This document shows positions 22,501-31,380 of a stretch of 64,000 nucleotides of DNA, in pieces; the stretch's first letter is position 1; each line of letters opens with the position of its first letter. The DNA is from Ipomoea triloba (Eukaryota; Streptophyta; Magnoliopsida; Solanales; Convolvulaceae): assembly GCF_003576645.1 (NCBI RefSeq), contig NC_044920.1, positions 19,071,805-19,135,804 on the forward strand. The letters run 5' to 3'. A program made the position numbers and the translations under genes. The notes under the pieces were generated by a model. That model had not been told where the DNA came from. It worked only from the letters and a program-made list of their open reading frames with translations, and searched no databases.

Positions 22501-25500
22501 CTAGATTATCTTAGGAAATGTTAAATTGCTGGGAATGTTAGATAACTAGGAATGTTAGATTCCTGTGTTTGGTTTAAAATTGAAGTAGGTAAATAAGACA
22601 ACGGAAATAAGATAAATTGATTAAAATTTCAAAAGCTCAATATTAGGAATAAGATAAGGGAATGTGAGATTATCTAAGAAATCGGGGTGTATCTCACATT
22701 CCTCTCCAATAGCTAAAAACTTTATCGGGAGGTTATGTTACATTCCCTGGGAATCTTACATAACCTGAACCAAACATGGAAATCTTATATTACCAGACAA
22801 ATATAACCTTAGTTATCTTATATAACTTGAACCAAACGCCACTAATGTTTTAGACTTATACATGCATGCTCATTTATAAATTGTATGACCTTTTCATTCT
22901 ACTCTCGACAGCATTACCACATGCGGCTATATTGTGTTGCAGTTCTTTAAACTCTCATCTAAAGAATCTATGCAGGATCCAGTTTTCTATGTTTTGTTAC
23001 GTCACGGTAAAATGTGAGTAAAAATCATTGGTTGTGGTATAATTTCCCTTTTCTTTTGCTAATTAAAAGAACAGAAAAATGCATTTGTGCTTATCCAAGA
23101 ATGGTGGTATCCTCCATCTTGTAGAGTTGTCAAAACGGGTTAGCCCGACCCATATGGGATGGCTCGTCTCTGGTTCATCCAGAAACAGGTCAGAATTAAA
23201 TCGGTGCGTATTTTTACACGGGTTGGGAAAATCTCAACCCAATCCGTGTTGGGGGCGGGCTCACGAGCTAAATCAGCCCGTCTGTAAGCTCATTTATTTA
23301 TTTTTAAAGTTATATTGTTAAATTTTTTATTTTTTGTATAGGTTAAAGAATTAAACCCCTAATCTCTAGGTTAGGTATTGCACCCGCGGGTCAACCCGTA
23401 TTCTCACACGGATTATACGGTCCGGGTTGAAAATTCTCCAACTCAATCCATCTAAAATATGGGTTAAATTGGCCCAACTTGACGGGTTGGGCCCATTTTG
23501 ACAAATCTAATATGTGGTATATGTCTTTTATGGATAAATTATACTATGAACCTGGGTTCACCTTGCATGTTCACAATTTTAGATCTTAATATACAAAATT
23601 ACATTACTCAATATTCACAATTTTTGAATTCTATATTCACAATTTTGTTATATAGATTCAAAAATTGTGTTATACTGTTGAACATAGAGTTATGATACTG
23701 TTGAACATGAAGTTACGAAATTGTGAACGTAAAGTTATTAAATTGTGAACATTGAGTTATGAAATTGTGAACATGGACTCGGGTCCATTGGCATAACAAC
23801 CGTCTTTTATAATTATTTAACTTTTACTTTCAGCATTTGCTTCCATTGTATATTACTGATTTGGTATTCTTCATATAGGAACAAACCAGAAAGACAGAAC
23901 AAGTTGTGTGTTGCAGTTGCAAAAGTTGTGTTCATTGCTTTGGGCTGTCTAATGCTGGGAACACTGATTTACACATTTGTCACAAATGGGTCCCCATTTC
24001 GCAAAGAAGTATATACACCGTGAGTTTTACCTTTTATCCCTCATTCCCTCTTTGTCTTCTGCATCTTGTGCTTCGCTTTTTGAATGTTGTAGCATATGAA
24101 ACCATAGGAACTATTATGGCAGATGAAACCCTATAAATTGTTTTAGCTTATGAAATCATAGGTAGGATATATATATACATATATACGTATGTATATATAT
24201 ACACATATATACATACATATATATATGTATATGTATCCCTTTGGCTTAGTGAAGTGTGAAATATACATATTTTTCTCTTGTTTGCATTGAACACTGTATC
24301 AACCCAATGGGGTAGCTCAAGTGACAAGTAAGCTCTTTTTGTGGGAAAGAATTCTGGGAGAGTCCGGTTCGATTCTCAACAATTCCTTCTGGACCAGTTT
24401 CCGTGCCTCCTGGAGCGAACGTCGGTGTACCTGGACCGTTGTAGTATAATGGTAGTGGTCATTCACCGGCCTCTACCCAACAGTTTTCTCCTTCACAGTT
24501 TACTACCTGTGACCAGGTGTAAGGTATTTGCTCGTAGTGAAGAGGCAACTTTATTTCCATATCTTGCTACATTTTCTAGACGTAAGATACTGGACTTGGC
24601 CCTTCAGGTCTCCGCCCAACAATCCCTAACCCTTAGCCATTGATGCTGGATTTGACCTTTCACCAACCTCTGTCCTAACACTAAGGGTGTGTTTGGTTCG
24701 CACATGGGAATCGGAATCGGAATCGGTATGGGTATCAAATACTTGGTAAGGGTAATGGGTTTTGGTGAAAGTATTTTGCATGTTTGGTAGTACCGTGGAA
24801 TGGGAATGAGTATTAATAGTTGGGGAAGAAAGGAGGAAGGGAAATGAAACCCTTATTTCATTAGGGTATGAGTTTTTCAATTAATGGGGTATTCCAAACC
24901 CATAGTATTCTAAAAACCTATCAACCAAACAATAACAATCACTTCGATACTCATACCTTATGCCTAAATCCACCAACCAAACACACCCTAAGTCCTATCT
25001 TTTCAGAAAGATAGGCTTATTAAAGTGAGGTGGCAAGCATACATTAATCATCTTGATATTTACCTTTGCATTTCTGATATGAAGTCATGCGTGATTGTTT
25101 AATGTCTATTAACATATCTGTGCAGGTGGACGATAGCAACATTTATTGATTTCTACATCAATGTTGTGGCTCTCTCGGTATGTATAAAGCTTTAAGTACT
25201 CTCATTGTTACGGTAGATAAATGCCTTAGTTTTTGTCTGAAAACAAAACATGAATATAATGCCAAACTTAGCTATTAGCATGAATACCCGTTTTTGACTT
25301 AAAGAACTTTGAATATCATGTTTGTATTTACTGTTTGTTGAGCCGGATCTTTATGTCGTTATTTTTAATTGGAAAACTAGAACTGGGGTGAAAATATATA
25401 TATAGAACATCTAATAACACATCATATACATGACATAAGGATTCAGGAAGCTAACAGTTTTGGATTTGGAAAGTGCCCATGGAATTTGATTACTCATTCA

Positions 25501-27547
25501 ATTAAAAATTTCATTCTCTAATTAAAAATCAGTATCATTCCATCTCATTGGTAATATGATTTTTAAAGTTTGGATTAGTACTTTTAGATTTTTGTTTTGA
25601 TTTTTTTTTGTTCATATTGGTGCTTTAGATATTACTCCGTATTATATTAGGATCAATTGTCTTGATTGTTTGTTTTTGTATTTTAAAAACCTTTATTCCC
25701 ATTATAGGGTTATAAGTAACCAAACATCAATATTGCTAATCATTCTAATTTCACCCTACTATCAAACATACAAAATACTTTCACCAAACTCATTACCATT
25801 ATTACCAAGTATTTGATTCTTATTCCGATTCCTATTCCATGTGTGAACTAAACACACCCTTAGTTTAATTTTTAAATTTTAGTTAGTGAGTTGCCTCTAT
25901 ACCAGGAAAATGGTTCACACAGCTGTGTGAACCACGGTCCAAAACGACGTCGCTTTGATGTTAAAAAGTTACTTACTCCACACGCGTGTTAGAATAATGA
26001 ACATTCTTGGATAAGATTATAATGTATTTTATGAGTTATTCTAATGCAATTTATGTGTTAGAATAATGCACTTTATGTGTGTAATAATAATGAAATTTCT
26101 GGGGTAAGATAATGTATTTTATGAGTTAAAATAATGTATTTTATGAGTTAAAATAATGTATTTTATATGTTAGAATAATGTATTTTATGTATTTTTAGAC
26201 CGTGATTCAAATTGTTGTATGAACCACAGTCCACGCAATAATGATTGTCTGTATCAGGTCTGGATTGTATACAAAGAGAGCAGTTGGATAAGCGCTTCTT
26301 GTTGGATACTTTTACTAATAACTTTGGGCAGGTATTCCTTTATTTATTACTCCACTGTCCTGTTTTATATGTCTAAATTTGATTAATGAGCTTGACTGGA
26401 ATTATTTATAATTCAAAATTTTATAATTTTAAGTTTAGTACGATTATATAAAATTTATATATTTAAATTTTTTTTAAAAGCAAAAACCAATGTATATTAA
26501 TGATGTAAAATCATGAATACAAGCATGATGATTGAAGTTCCAAACTTCCAAGTCGGATTGGGAGAGTGAGCCGCAAGGTTCGCTGAGCGCCTAACATGGC
26601 TAATCCTAACATTAGAGAGATTATTGATGTTTTTAAAAATTACATTATAAGTACTATTAAACACAAAAATTAAATTAAATAATTAAAAAAAATTACAAAA
26701 GAAAATAAGAAAGAATTGATTTGACAAGGAAAATGATGGATATATTGGAGATGGACTCCGACCCGAAAAGTAACCCGGAGGATGACCCGGGCTGAGGGCG
26801 ACCTCTGCGTGGGCGGCCTCGGCCTGGGCGACCTCGGCATAGACGACCTCGGCCTGGATGACCTTGGTATAGACGACCTTGGCATGGGCGACCTCGTAGG
26901 CGGCCTTGGCCTGGGCGATCTCGTGGGCGACCTCGGCTTGGTGGCGGCCTCGGCCTTGCTTGTGGACTCGGTCCAAGGCGGTTATAACCTTCCCCTCCTT
27001 TTTAGGGGGCGGTTGTGAGATTTATTAGTATAAATATCCACTTAATTGTCTTGTTTAGGGCAACTAATCACATGTTCTATCATTACAACTACTTGTAATC
27101 CTCCTACAATAGTATATTAATACAAGAATTGTCTCCACGACATTTGCTAATTATCTTCTCCTATCGAATCATCCTTTGGTAGCACTCCTATTATTATCGG
27201 GTTTAATAATTCGGACTACCCCGGATTAATTAAATCCATCAGAAAATAAAAAGGGAACAACAACACAATTTTGTTTGAAACTTGAGAATCATATATGTGC
27301 CTGCAAAAATAATCAAAACAAGAATCACTATTCAACCATAATTTAAAAAATTAAAATGTAATAGTTTTTTTGGGCGTGTTCCAAATAGCCATTTTATTTG
27401 CTAATTTTACTTCACTGCTCCATGTTAATTATATTTTGGATTTTGAACAGCATTGCCACGTCTGCCTACATCGTCCTACAGCTATTCCAACTCTCTTCTC
27501 AAGATCCACCCTATTATATCCTCTTCAACAGGCAAGTTGAGTTCTGA
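19512..27547 (+). CDS. Membrane protein with two DUF1475-type domains
   Basis: Eight exons join in frame: 19512-19648, 21304-21355, 21542-21615, 22912-23013, 23879-24019, 25126-25177, 26258-26331 and 27451-27547 (stop TGA 27545-27547), giving 242 residues. Every intron is GT-AG. Exons 1-4 and 5-8 encode two copies of one module: a helix (VLGCVMIATLIYTIIADG / ALGCLMLGTLIYTFVTNG), then ATLIDFYFNIVAIG / ATFIDFYINVVALS, then VIYKESNWISAVLW / VIYKES-type VWIVYKESSWISASCW, ending GSITTCGYIVLQFFKLSS / GSIATSAYIVLQLFQLSS. Each module has about three hydrophobic segments, so six in all. The match to plant DUF1475 is from memory of the family; function is unknown. ATG 19512 has A at -3 and G at +4; an in-frame ATG at 19461 would add 17 residues. 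CAG/GCAAGT at 27530 could be a rare GC donor instead of coding sequence, moving the 3' end into the N gap. Confidence 0.85.
20110..20651. mobile_element. Tourist-like MITE in intron 1 of the DUF1475 gene
   Basis: The element starts GACCATCTCCAAC and ends AGAGATGGTC. The flanks are TTA on both sides (20107-20109 and 20652-20654), the target duplication of PIF/Harbinger elements. The interior is AT-rich with repeated TTTACACCAAAT and TTTGGTGTA phrases in inverted orientation. Non-coding. Confidence 0.8.
20846..21250. mobile_element. MITE-like element with GGGTGTGTTTGAAAA ends, intron 1
   Basis: The left end GGGTGTGTTTGAAAA and right end TTTTTCAAACAGACG are imperfect inverted repeats. Inside, GGAAAATGACTT-like and AAGTCATTTTCC phrases face each other. 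A degraded relative is seen at about 44595-44670. Non-coding. Confidence 0.6.
21735..21975. repeat. Three-unit tandem repeat in intron 3 of the DUF1475 gene
   Basis: Three units of about 75-85 bp start at about 21741, 21826 and 21900. Each reads ATTACACTTCTCCCAAAGGT or close to it, then TTGAATC, CCCAACC, AGGGCCCC and a CGACAGAGCATGTGAGAGG close. The units have drifted apart. Related single phrases (GGCAATTTGAATATTACACTT) continue to about 22235. Confidence 0.85.
22480..22841. mobile_element. MITE with GGCGTTTGGTTCA ends, intron 3
   Basis: The left end GGCGTTTGGTTCACGGAATG is mirrored at the right by TGAACCAAACGCC. The body repeats GAATGTTAGAT and ATCTTATAT phrases. Length about 360 bp and no coding content fit a MITE. 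Confidence 0.7.
23124..23505. mobile_element. Inverted-repeat element with TTGTCAAAACGGGT ends, intron 4
   Basis: The left end reads TTGTCAAAACGGGTTAGCCC and the right end GACGGGTTGGGCCCATTTTGACAA, an inverted pair. CGGGTTGGGAAAATCTC, GGGTCAACCCG and GGTCCGGGTTGA recur within. Non-coding, probably a MITE. Confidence 0.6.
23533..23800. mobile_element. MITE-like element with GGACCCGGGTCC end, copy 2
   Basis: It begins TATACTATGAACCTGGGTTC and ends GGACTCGGGTCCATTGGCAT. The interior shares ACAATTTTAGATCT, ATATACAAAATTACATTA and TTATATAGATTCAAAAATTG with copy 1 at 3244-3497. It lies just before exon 5 of the DUF1475 gene. Confidence 0.65.
24161..24232. repeat. TA-rich microsatellite in intron 5
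   Basis: A run of TATATACATATATACGTATG-type units. Confidence 0.85.
24306..24660 (+). mobile_element. Second tRNA-derived SINE candidate, intron 5 of the DUF1475 gene
   Basis: A box A-like TAGCTCAAGTGAC at 24313 and a box B-like GGTTCGATTCT at 24366-24376 are spaced as in polymerase III promoters, in the context GGGTAGCTCAAGTGACAAGT and GAGTCCGGTTCGATTCTC. The body downstream is unlike a tRNA. It is a different family from the four-copy SINE. The right end is uncertain. Only one copy is visible here. Confidence 0.5.
24685..24988. mobile_element. Tourist-like snap-back MITE, intron 5
   Basis: Same family as 383-683. It starts GGGTGTGTTTGGTTCGCACA and ends AACCAAACACACCC, with TAA at 24682-24684 and 24989-24991. 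The 304-bp body matches copy 1 almost base for base, so the two insertions are probably young. Confidence 0.85.
25700..25862 (-). repeat. Partial MITE copy, intron 6
   Basis: From about 25720 the sequence follows the right half of the GGGTGTGTTTGG MITE in reverse (CCAAACATCAATATT, CATACAAAATACTTTCACC, ATTCCATGTGTGAACTAAACACACCC). The other half is absent or unrecognisable. Confidence 0.6.
25915..26240. mobile_element. Inverted-end element with 23-bp internal repeats, intron 6
   Basis: The left end has TGTGTGAACCACGGTCCA and the right end TGTATGAACCACAGTCCA with an inverted GACCGTGATTCAAAT before it. Inside, about six units of AGAATAATGTATTTTATG with the linker AGTTA or TGTTA repeat with a 23-bp period at about 26010-26200. 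Confidence 0.55.
26734..27241 (+). mobile_element. Solo LTR in intron 7 of the DUF1475 gene
   Basis: The 508-bp element begins TGATGGAT and ends ATCCATCA, a perfect 8-bp inverted pair with TG...CA ends. GAAAA stands on both sides (26729-26733 and 27242-27246), a perfect 5-bp target duplication. A TATA-like GTATAAATATCC at about 27029-27040 supports an LTR promoter. A GC-rich array of GGCGACCTCGGCCTG units occupies 26790-26950 and gives spurious frames on both strands. No coding region, so it is a solo LTR; lineage is uncertain. Confidence 0.85.
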
Positions 27548-27571
27548 ATCCTAAGTTGAAATCCTTAGAAA

Positions 27572-27612
<41 letters not shown>

Positions 27613-28623
27613 NNNNNNNNNNNNNNNNNNNNNNNNNNNNNNNNNNNNNNNNNNNNNNNNNNNNNNNNNNNNNNNNNNNNNNNNNNNNNNNNNNNNNNNN
27701 NNNNNNNNNNNNNNNNNNNNNNNNNNNNNNNNNNNNNNNNNNNNNNNNNNNNNNNNNNNNNNNNNNNNNNNNNNNNNNNNNNNNNNNNNNNNNNNNNNNN
27801 NNNNNNNNNNNNNNNNNNNNNNNNNNNNNNNNNNNNNNNNNNNNNNNNNNNNNNNNNNNNNNNNNNNNNNNNNNNNNNNNNNNNNNNNNNNNNNNNNNNN
27901 NNNNNNNNNNNNNNNNNNNNNNNNNNNNNNNNNNNNNNNNNNNNNNNNNNNNNNNNNNNNNNNNNNNNNNNNNNNNNNNNNNNNNNNNNNNNNNNNNNNN
28001 NNNNNNNNNNNNNNNNNNNNNNNNNNNNNNNNNNNNNNNNNNNNNNNNNNNNNNNNNNNNNNNNNNNNNNNNNNNNNNNNNNNNNNNNNNNNNNNNNNNN
28101 NNNNNNNNNNNNNNNNNNNNNNNNNNNNNNNNNNNNNNNNNNNNNNNNNNNNNNNNNNNNNNNNNNNNNNNNNNNNNNNNNNNNNNNNNNNNNNNNNNNN
28201 NNNNNNNNNNNNNNNNNNNNNNNNNNNNNNNNNNNNNNNNNNNNNNNNNNNNNNNNNNNNNNNNNNNNNNNNNNNNNNNNNNNNNNNNNNNNNNNNNNNN
28301 NNNNNNNNNNNNNNNNNNNNNNNNNNNNNNNNNNNNNNNNNNNNNNNNNNNNNNNNNNNNNNNNNNNNNNNNNNNNNNNNNNNNNNNNNNNNNNNNNNNN
28401 NNNNNNNNNNNNNNNNNNNNNNNNNNNNNNNNNNNNNNNNNNNNNNNNNNNNNNNNNNNNNNNNNNNNNNNNNNNNNNNNNNNNNNNNNNNNNNNNNNNN
28501 NNTTTTTTTTTTTTTTTTTTTTTTTTTTTTGCGCAGTGGAGAGAAATTTAGAACAAGATATTCTTCTTTTCAACACATTCTACTACTTGCTTATTAGTTA
28601 TAGTATATTTTTTAAAAAACGGT
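27548..28623. other. Assembly gap flanked by T homopolymers
   Basis: 890 Ns at 27613-28502, with T runs on the left (about 27573-27612) and right (28503-28530). Frames across the gap are meaningless. The 3' UTR, or a further exon, of the DUF1475 gene could be inside it. Confidence 0.98.
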
Positions 28624-29155
28624 TAGTATATATCATGTATCATAATGCACATTGTAATGTGTATGGAAATATGTATCGTAATATGTTACATTTTGAAAAA
28701 ATAAAATAAAAAACAATGTTGTAAGCTCAGTTGGTACTCAAGCAGTAGATTATGGGCAATCCTACATGATTGAGATAGCCAATGTGCAAGTTGCACCTAA
28801 TGTGGTGAGCTCTTCTGTGGACACTCAACATTGGTTCTCCCACTTAAGAGGCCTCTAATTAAGTCATCGTGATTTGCCTTCCGTCATACTGTTGGGTCAG
28901 GTGTGGGAGCTTTTGAGGCAAAAAATTTTACTTTTGTGGGTAATTTTAACAAATTACTACCGGAAATTCATGGTGCAATTAAATAACATATTTATTTGAT
29001 TTGATAGTGACATTATCATGGTTTATGTTTGTGTTTTCTACTTTATTTTTAGTAGTGGAAGGTTGAGAGTTTGCTTGTTGTTATGGTAGGGCAAAAGAAG
29101 GGTATGAAGGAACACTACAAGAAGATCTCGTAGATGATTGCTAAAGAAAAGCTTT
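28624..29155. repeat. Dispersed repeat, copy 2 (partner at 850-1325)
   Basis: Aligned with copy 1 through GTAAGCTCAGTTGGTACTCA, GTGAGCTCTTCTGTGGACAC, TGTTGGGTCAGGTGTGG, AATTACTACCGGAAATTCAT and GATGATTGCTAAAGAAAA. It has a short insert relative to copy 1 at about 29042-29085. Non-coding. Confidence 0.65.
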
Positions 29156-29344
29156 TGGTTTTGGACTGATTTGTTTTTAAAAATTGTTACCGTTCTAGTG
29201 AAAGTATCGTTAGATGAGAAATAAGATGAAATTGTATTTGTAGATTGAGTTCAGATCAAGGGTTCAAATTTGAGGTTTTTTTTAAAAAAAAAAAAACGCA
29301 GTGGCATTATTATAATTTTGTGTTAGTAAGTTTTTTTTTTGTCT

Positions 29345-29676
29345 TCCAGTGCACATTTTTCCTTCTTCCAGTGCATATTTTATGTCATATAGTTCACATT
29401 TTCCCTTCTTCTAGTGCACATTGTTATGCAATACAGTGTACATTATGCCATATAGTGCACATTGTTATGCCATATAGTGCACATTGTTATGCCATATAGT
29501 GCACATTTTTTATTCTTCCAGTGCACATTTTTATGCCATGCAGTGTACATTGTTTCTTCTTCCAGTGCACATTGTTCATTCTACCAGAGCACATTGTTGT
29601 GCCATACAGTGCACATTGTTCTTTCATCCAGTGCACATTTTTATGCCATACAGTGCACATTGTTGTGCCTTCTAGA
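29345..29676. repeat. CAGTGCACATT minisatellite
   Basis: About fifteen units of roughly 21-36 bp each centre on (C/T)AGTGCACATTNTT, with linkers CTTCTTC or ATGCCATA. Further units lie at 30196-30250, separated by the SINE at 29798-30180. Open frames in three registers here are caused by the repeat and are not genes. Confidence 0.9.
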
Positions 29677-29797
29677 GTTTTTTTTTTTTTTTTCAATTGT
29701 AGATGACGAATTTTTTTTAAAAGATCAATTAATCTTGATTACTAATTACTAATTTGAGTTGAATATTGTTTGTTTGTTTGTTATTTATGGTCGTTTA

Positions 29798-30180
29798 ATC
29801 TTGTGGTCTAGTGGCATCCGGTGTCCCGGTTAACACTCCCACATGGATGATGGGAGTGGGTTCGAGCCTCAGTAGAGGCAACTATTGACTCTTTGTGCTT
29901 CATTAGGTTGAGAAAGTACGAGCCTCCTCCTCAGTGGAGGAAGTAGCTATGAACAGTTGAGAAAGAATGATGATCCTATATTAAATTTAATTTTTTAGGT
30001 TAAGAAAGTAGTTATGAACAGTTGACTCTTTGTTCTTCATTAGGTTGAGAAAGATGATCCTATATTAAATTTAATTTTTTAGGTTGAGAAAGTAGCTACG
30101 AACATTTGACTCTTTGTGCTTCATTAGGTTGAAAAAGAATGATGATCCTATATTAAATTTAATTTTTAATAATTGTTTCA
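29798..30180 (+). mobile_element. tRNA-derived SINE, copy 3, with repeated tail
   Basis: The best copy of the family. Box A TGGTCTAGTGG is at 29804-29814 and matches the polymerase III consensus at every fixed position. Box B GGTTCGAGCCT is at 29859-29869 and differs from the consensus only at its last base. Between them lies GGTGTCCCGGTTAACACTCC. After box B the body reads GAGGCAACTATTGACTC, then a tail unit (GTTGACTCTTTGTGCTTCAT, TAGGTTGAGAAAG, GATGATCCTATATTAAATTT) is repeated about three times. Sequence on both sides is the CAGTGCACATT minisatellite, so it inserted there. Confidence 0.8.
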
Positions 30181-30195
30181 CATCTTTGTGCCTCC

Positions 30196-30250
30196 AGTGC
30201 GTATTTTTTGCCTTCTAGTGCATATTTTCTCTTCTTCCAGTGCACATTCT
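30196..30250. repeat. CAGTGCACATT minisatellite, right part
   Basis: Three more units (CCAGTGCGTATT, CTAGTGCATATT, CCAGTGCACATT) follow the SINE and continue the array at 29345-29676. Confidence 0.8.
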
Positions 30251-30693
30251 TGAAGTTCGTAGGTGACTATTTTTTTTTTATCTACGGCTGAAATTCTATC
30301 TCACTTCTCACCCGGGGCTTCTATCTCACCCGAACCCCTTCATATTATATTTGAATGGATATATGTAATGTCCTTTAGACGTTTGTATCTATTCAATTGT
30401 ATGGGTCCTAACTCACAGGAATTAACCAACGCTGGACACACAATATCTTATCATGTTTTATAACTTATTATTTATTAATTATTATTTTATTAGTGAATAT
30501 AATAACAACTCCAATTTAAAATTTGATTATAATTTTTTTTTTAAATCGCATTCAAACCTCCTAAAGTAAAGTATATTGTATTGCAATTACAATTAAATAC
30601 TCCGTAATTATTACTTTAACTCTCGATAGAATAAGGTTGTAACAAAATATAATCGATAATCTATCAATATACATTAAAGTTAGAATAAAGTTA

Positions 30694-30936
30694 CTATATA
30701 TAAAAAGTCCAATGTTTCAGCACGAGATGTGTACATACACATTGCCTATTAGTTGAGCAATTATTTGCTCAAATTTAAGCAAGGATAACATCAGAAAACA
30801 TAATCGATTCAATCCATTTATTCAATTGCACTATATAATATTTGATGTTGTAATTTATATAATTGTATATTGATCCAAATATTTTTAAAATATTACAACA
30901 AATCCATTCCGTGCATTGCACGGGTGAAAATACTAG
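30694..30936 (+). mobile_element. Small non-autonomous Helitron candidate
   Basis: The 3' end is CCGTGCATTGCACGG, a hairpin, followed by GTGAAAATA and CTAG before T, almost the same as the 3' end of the large Helitron at 58316-58344. A CTATATATAAAAAGTCC at about 30694 resembles its 5' end (TCCTATATATAAAAAAGC) but lacks the leading TC, so the 5' boundary is uncertain. About 243 bp, no coding. Confidence 0.55.
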
Positions 30937-31320
30937 TACAATTAATGAATATTTCCACTTGAATAAGTAAACATAATACATCAAAAAATTAGGAAAAAGT
31001 TAGTTATACTAAATGACAAAAATAGGCCAATGAAATTAAACTCAAGAAGTTTTCAAAAAAAAAAATTAAACTCAAGAAGGAATACTTTGATATTTAAGAA
31101 AATTTCAAAACTTTATTTTTCGAAAAAAAAAAAGAAGTTATTTGGCTTGAATATTGGACTGGTGGAAACTACAAAATTAGATTGAATTATGCTTATTAAG
31201 TGATTTTTTATTTGTTATCCTGAAAATAAGGGGCTTTAGATCCAATTTTACAGCATGAATACGTCGTCGTTTATTATGTCATTTTAAAGGATGCTAGGTC
31301 AGAAAGGGCAAACGAAAGTG
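30937..31320. other. AT-rich region upstream of the ATP synthase gene
   Basis: No gene seen. It should hold the promoter of the gene starting at 31381. No clear TATA box could be chosen. Confidence 0.4.
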
Positions 31321-31380
31321 TTTCAGCTCCGACGCAGAGAGTGATAGACGACGATCCTAAGCAGCTATCCTTCCTTCGCA

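Noticed and set aside
26683..27018. Repetitive frames rich in GDLGLDDLG or PRSSIPRSS
   Set aside because: They arise from the GC-rich tandem array inside a solo LTR and are open on both strands.
27551..28576. Long open frames of 331 and 341 residues on both strands
   Set aside because: They consist of the N gap and flanking T runs; the X residues are not sequence.
29245..29752. Cys- and His-rich frames that look like a zinc-finger array
   Set aside because: They come from the CAGTGCACATT minisatellite; several registers are open and there is no Cys/His spacing of a known finger.
29804..29869. A tRNA gene, from good box A and box B
   Set aside because: The 55-base A-B distance and flanks do not give a cloverleaf with an anticodon arm, and four dispersed copies point to a SINE.
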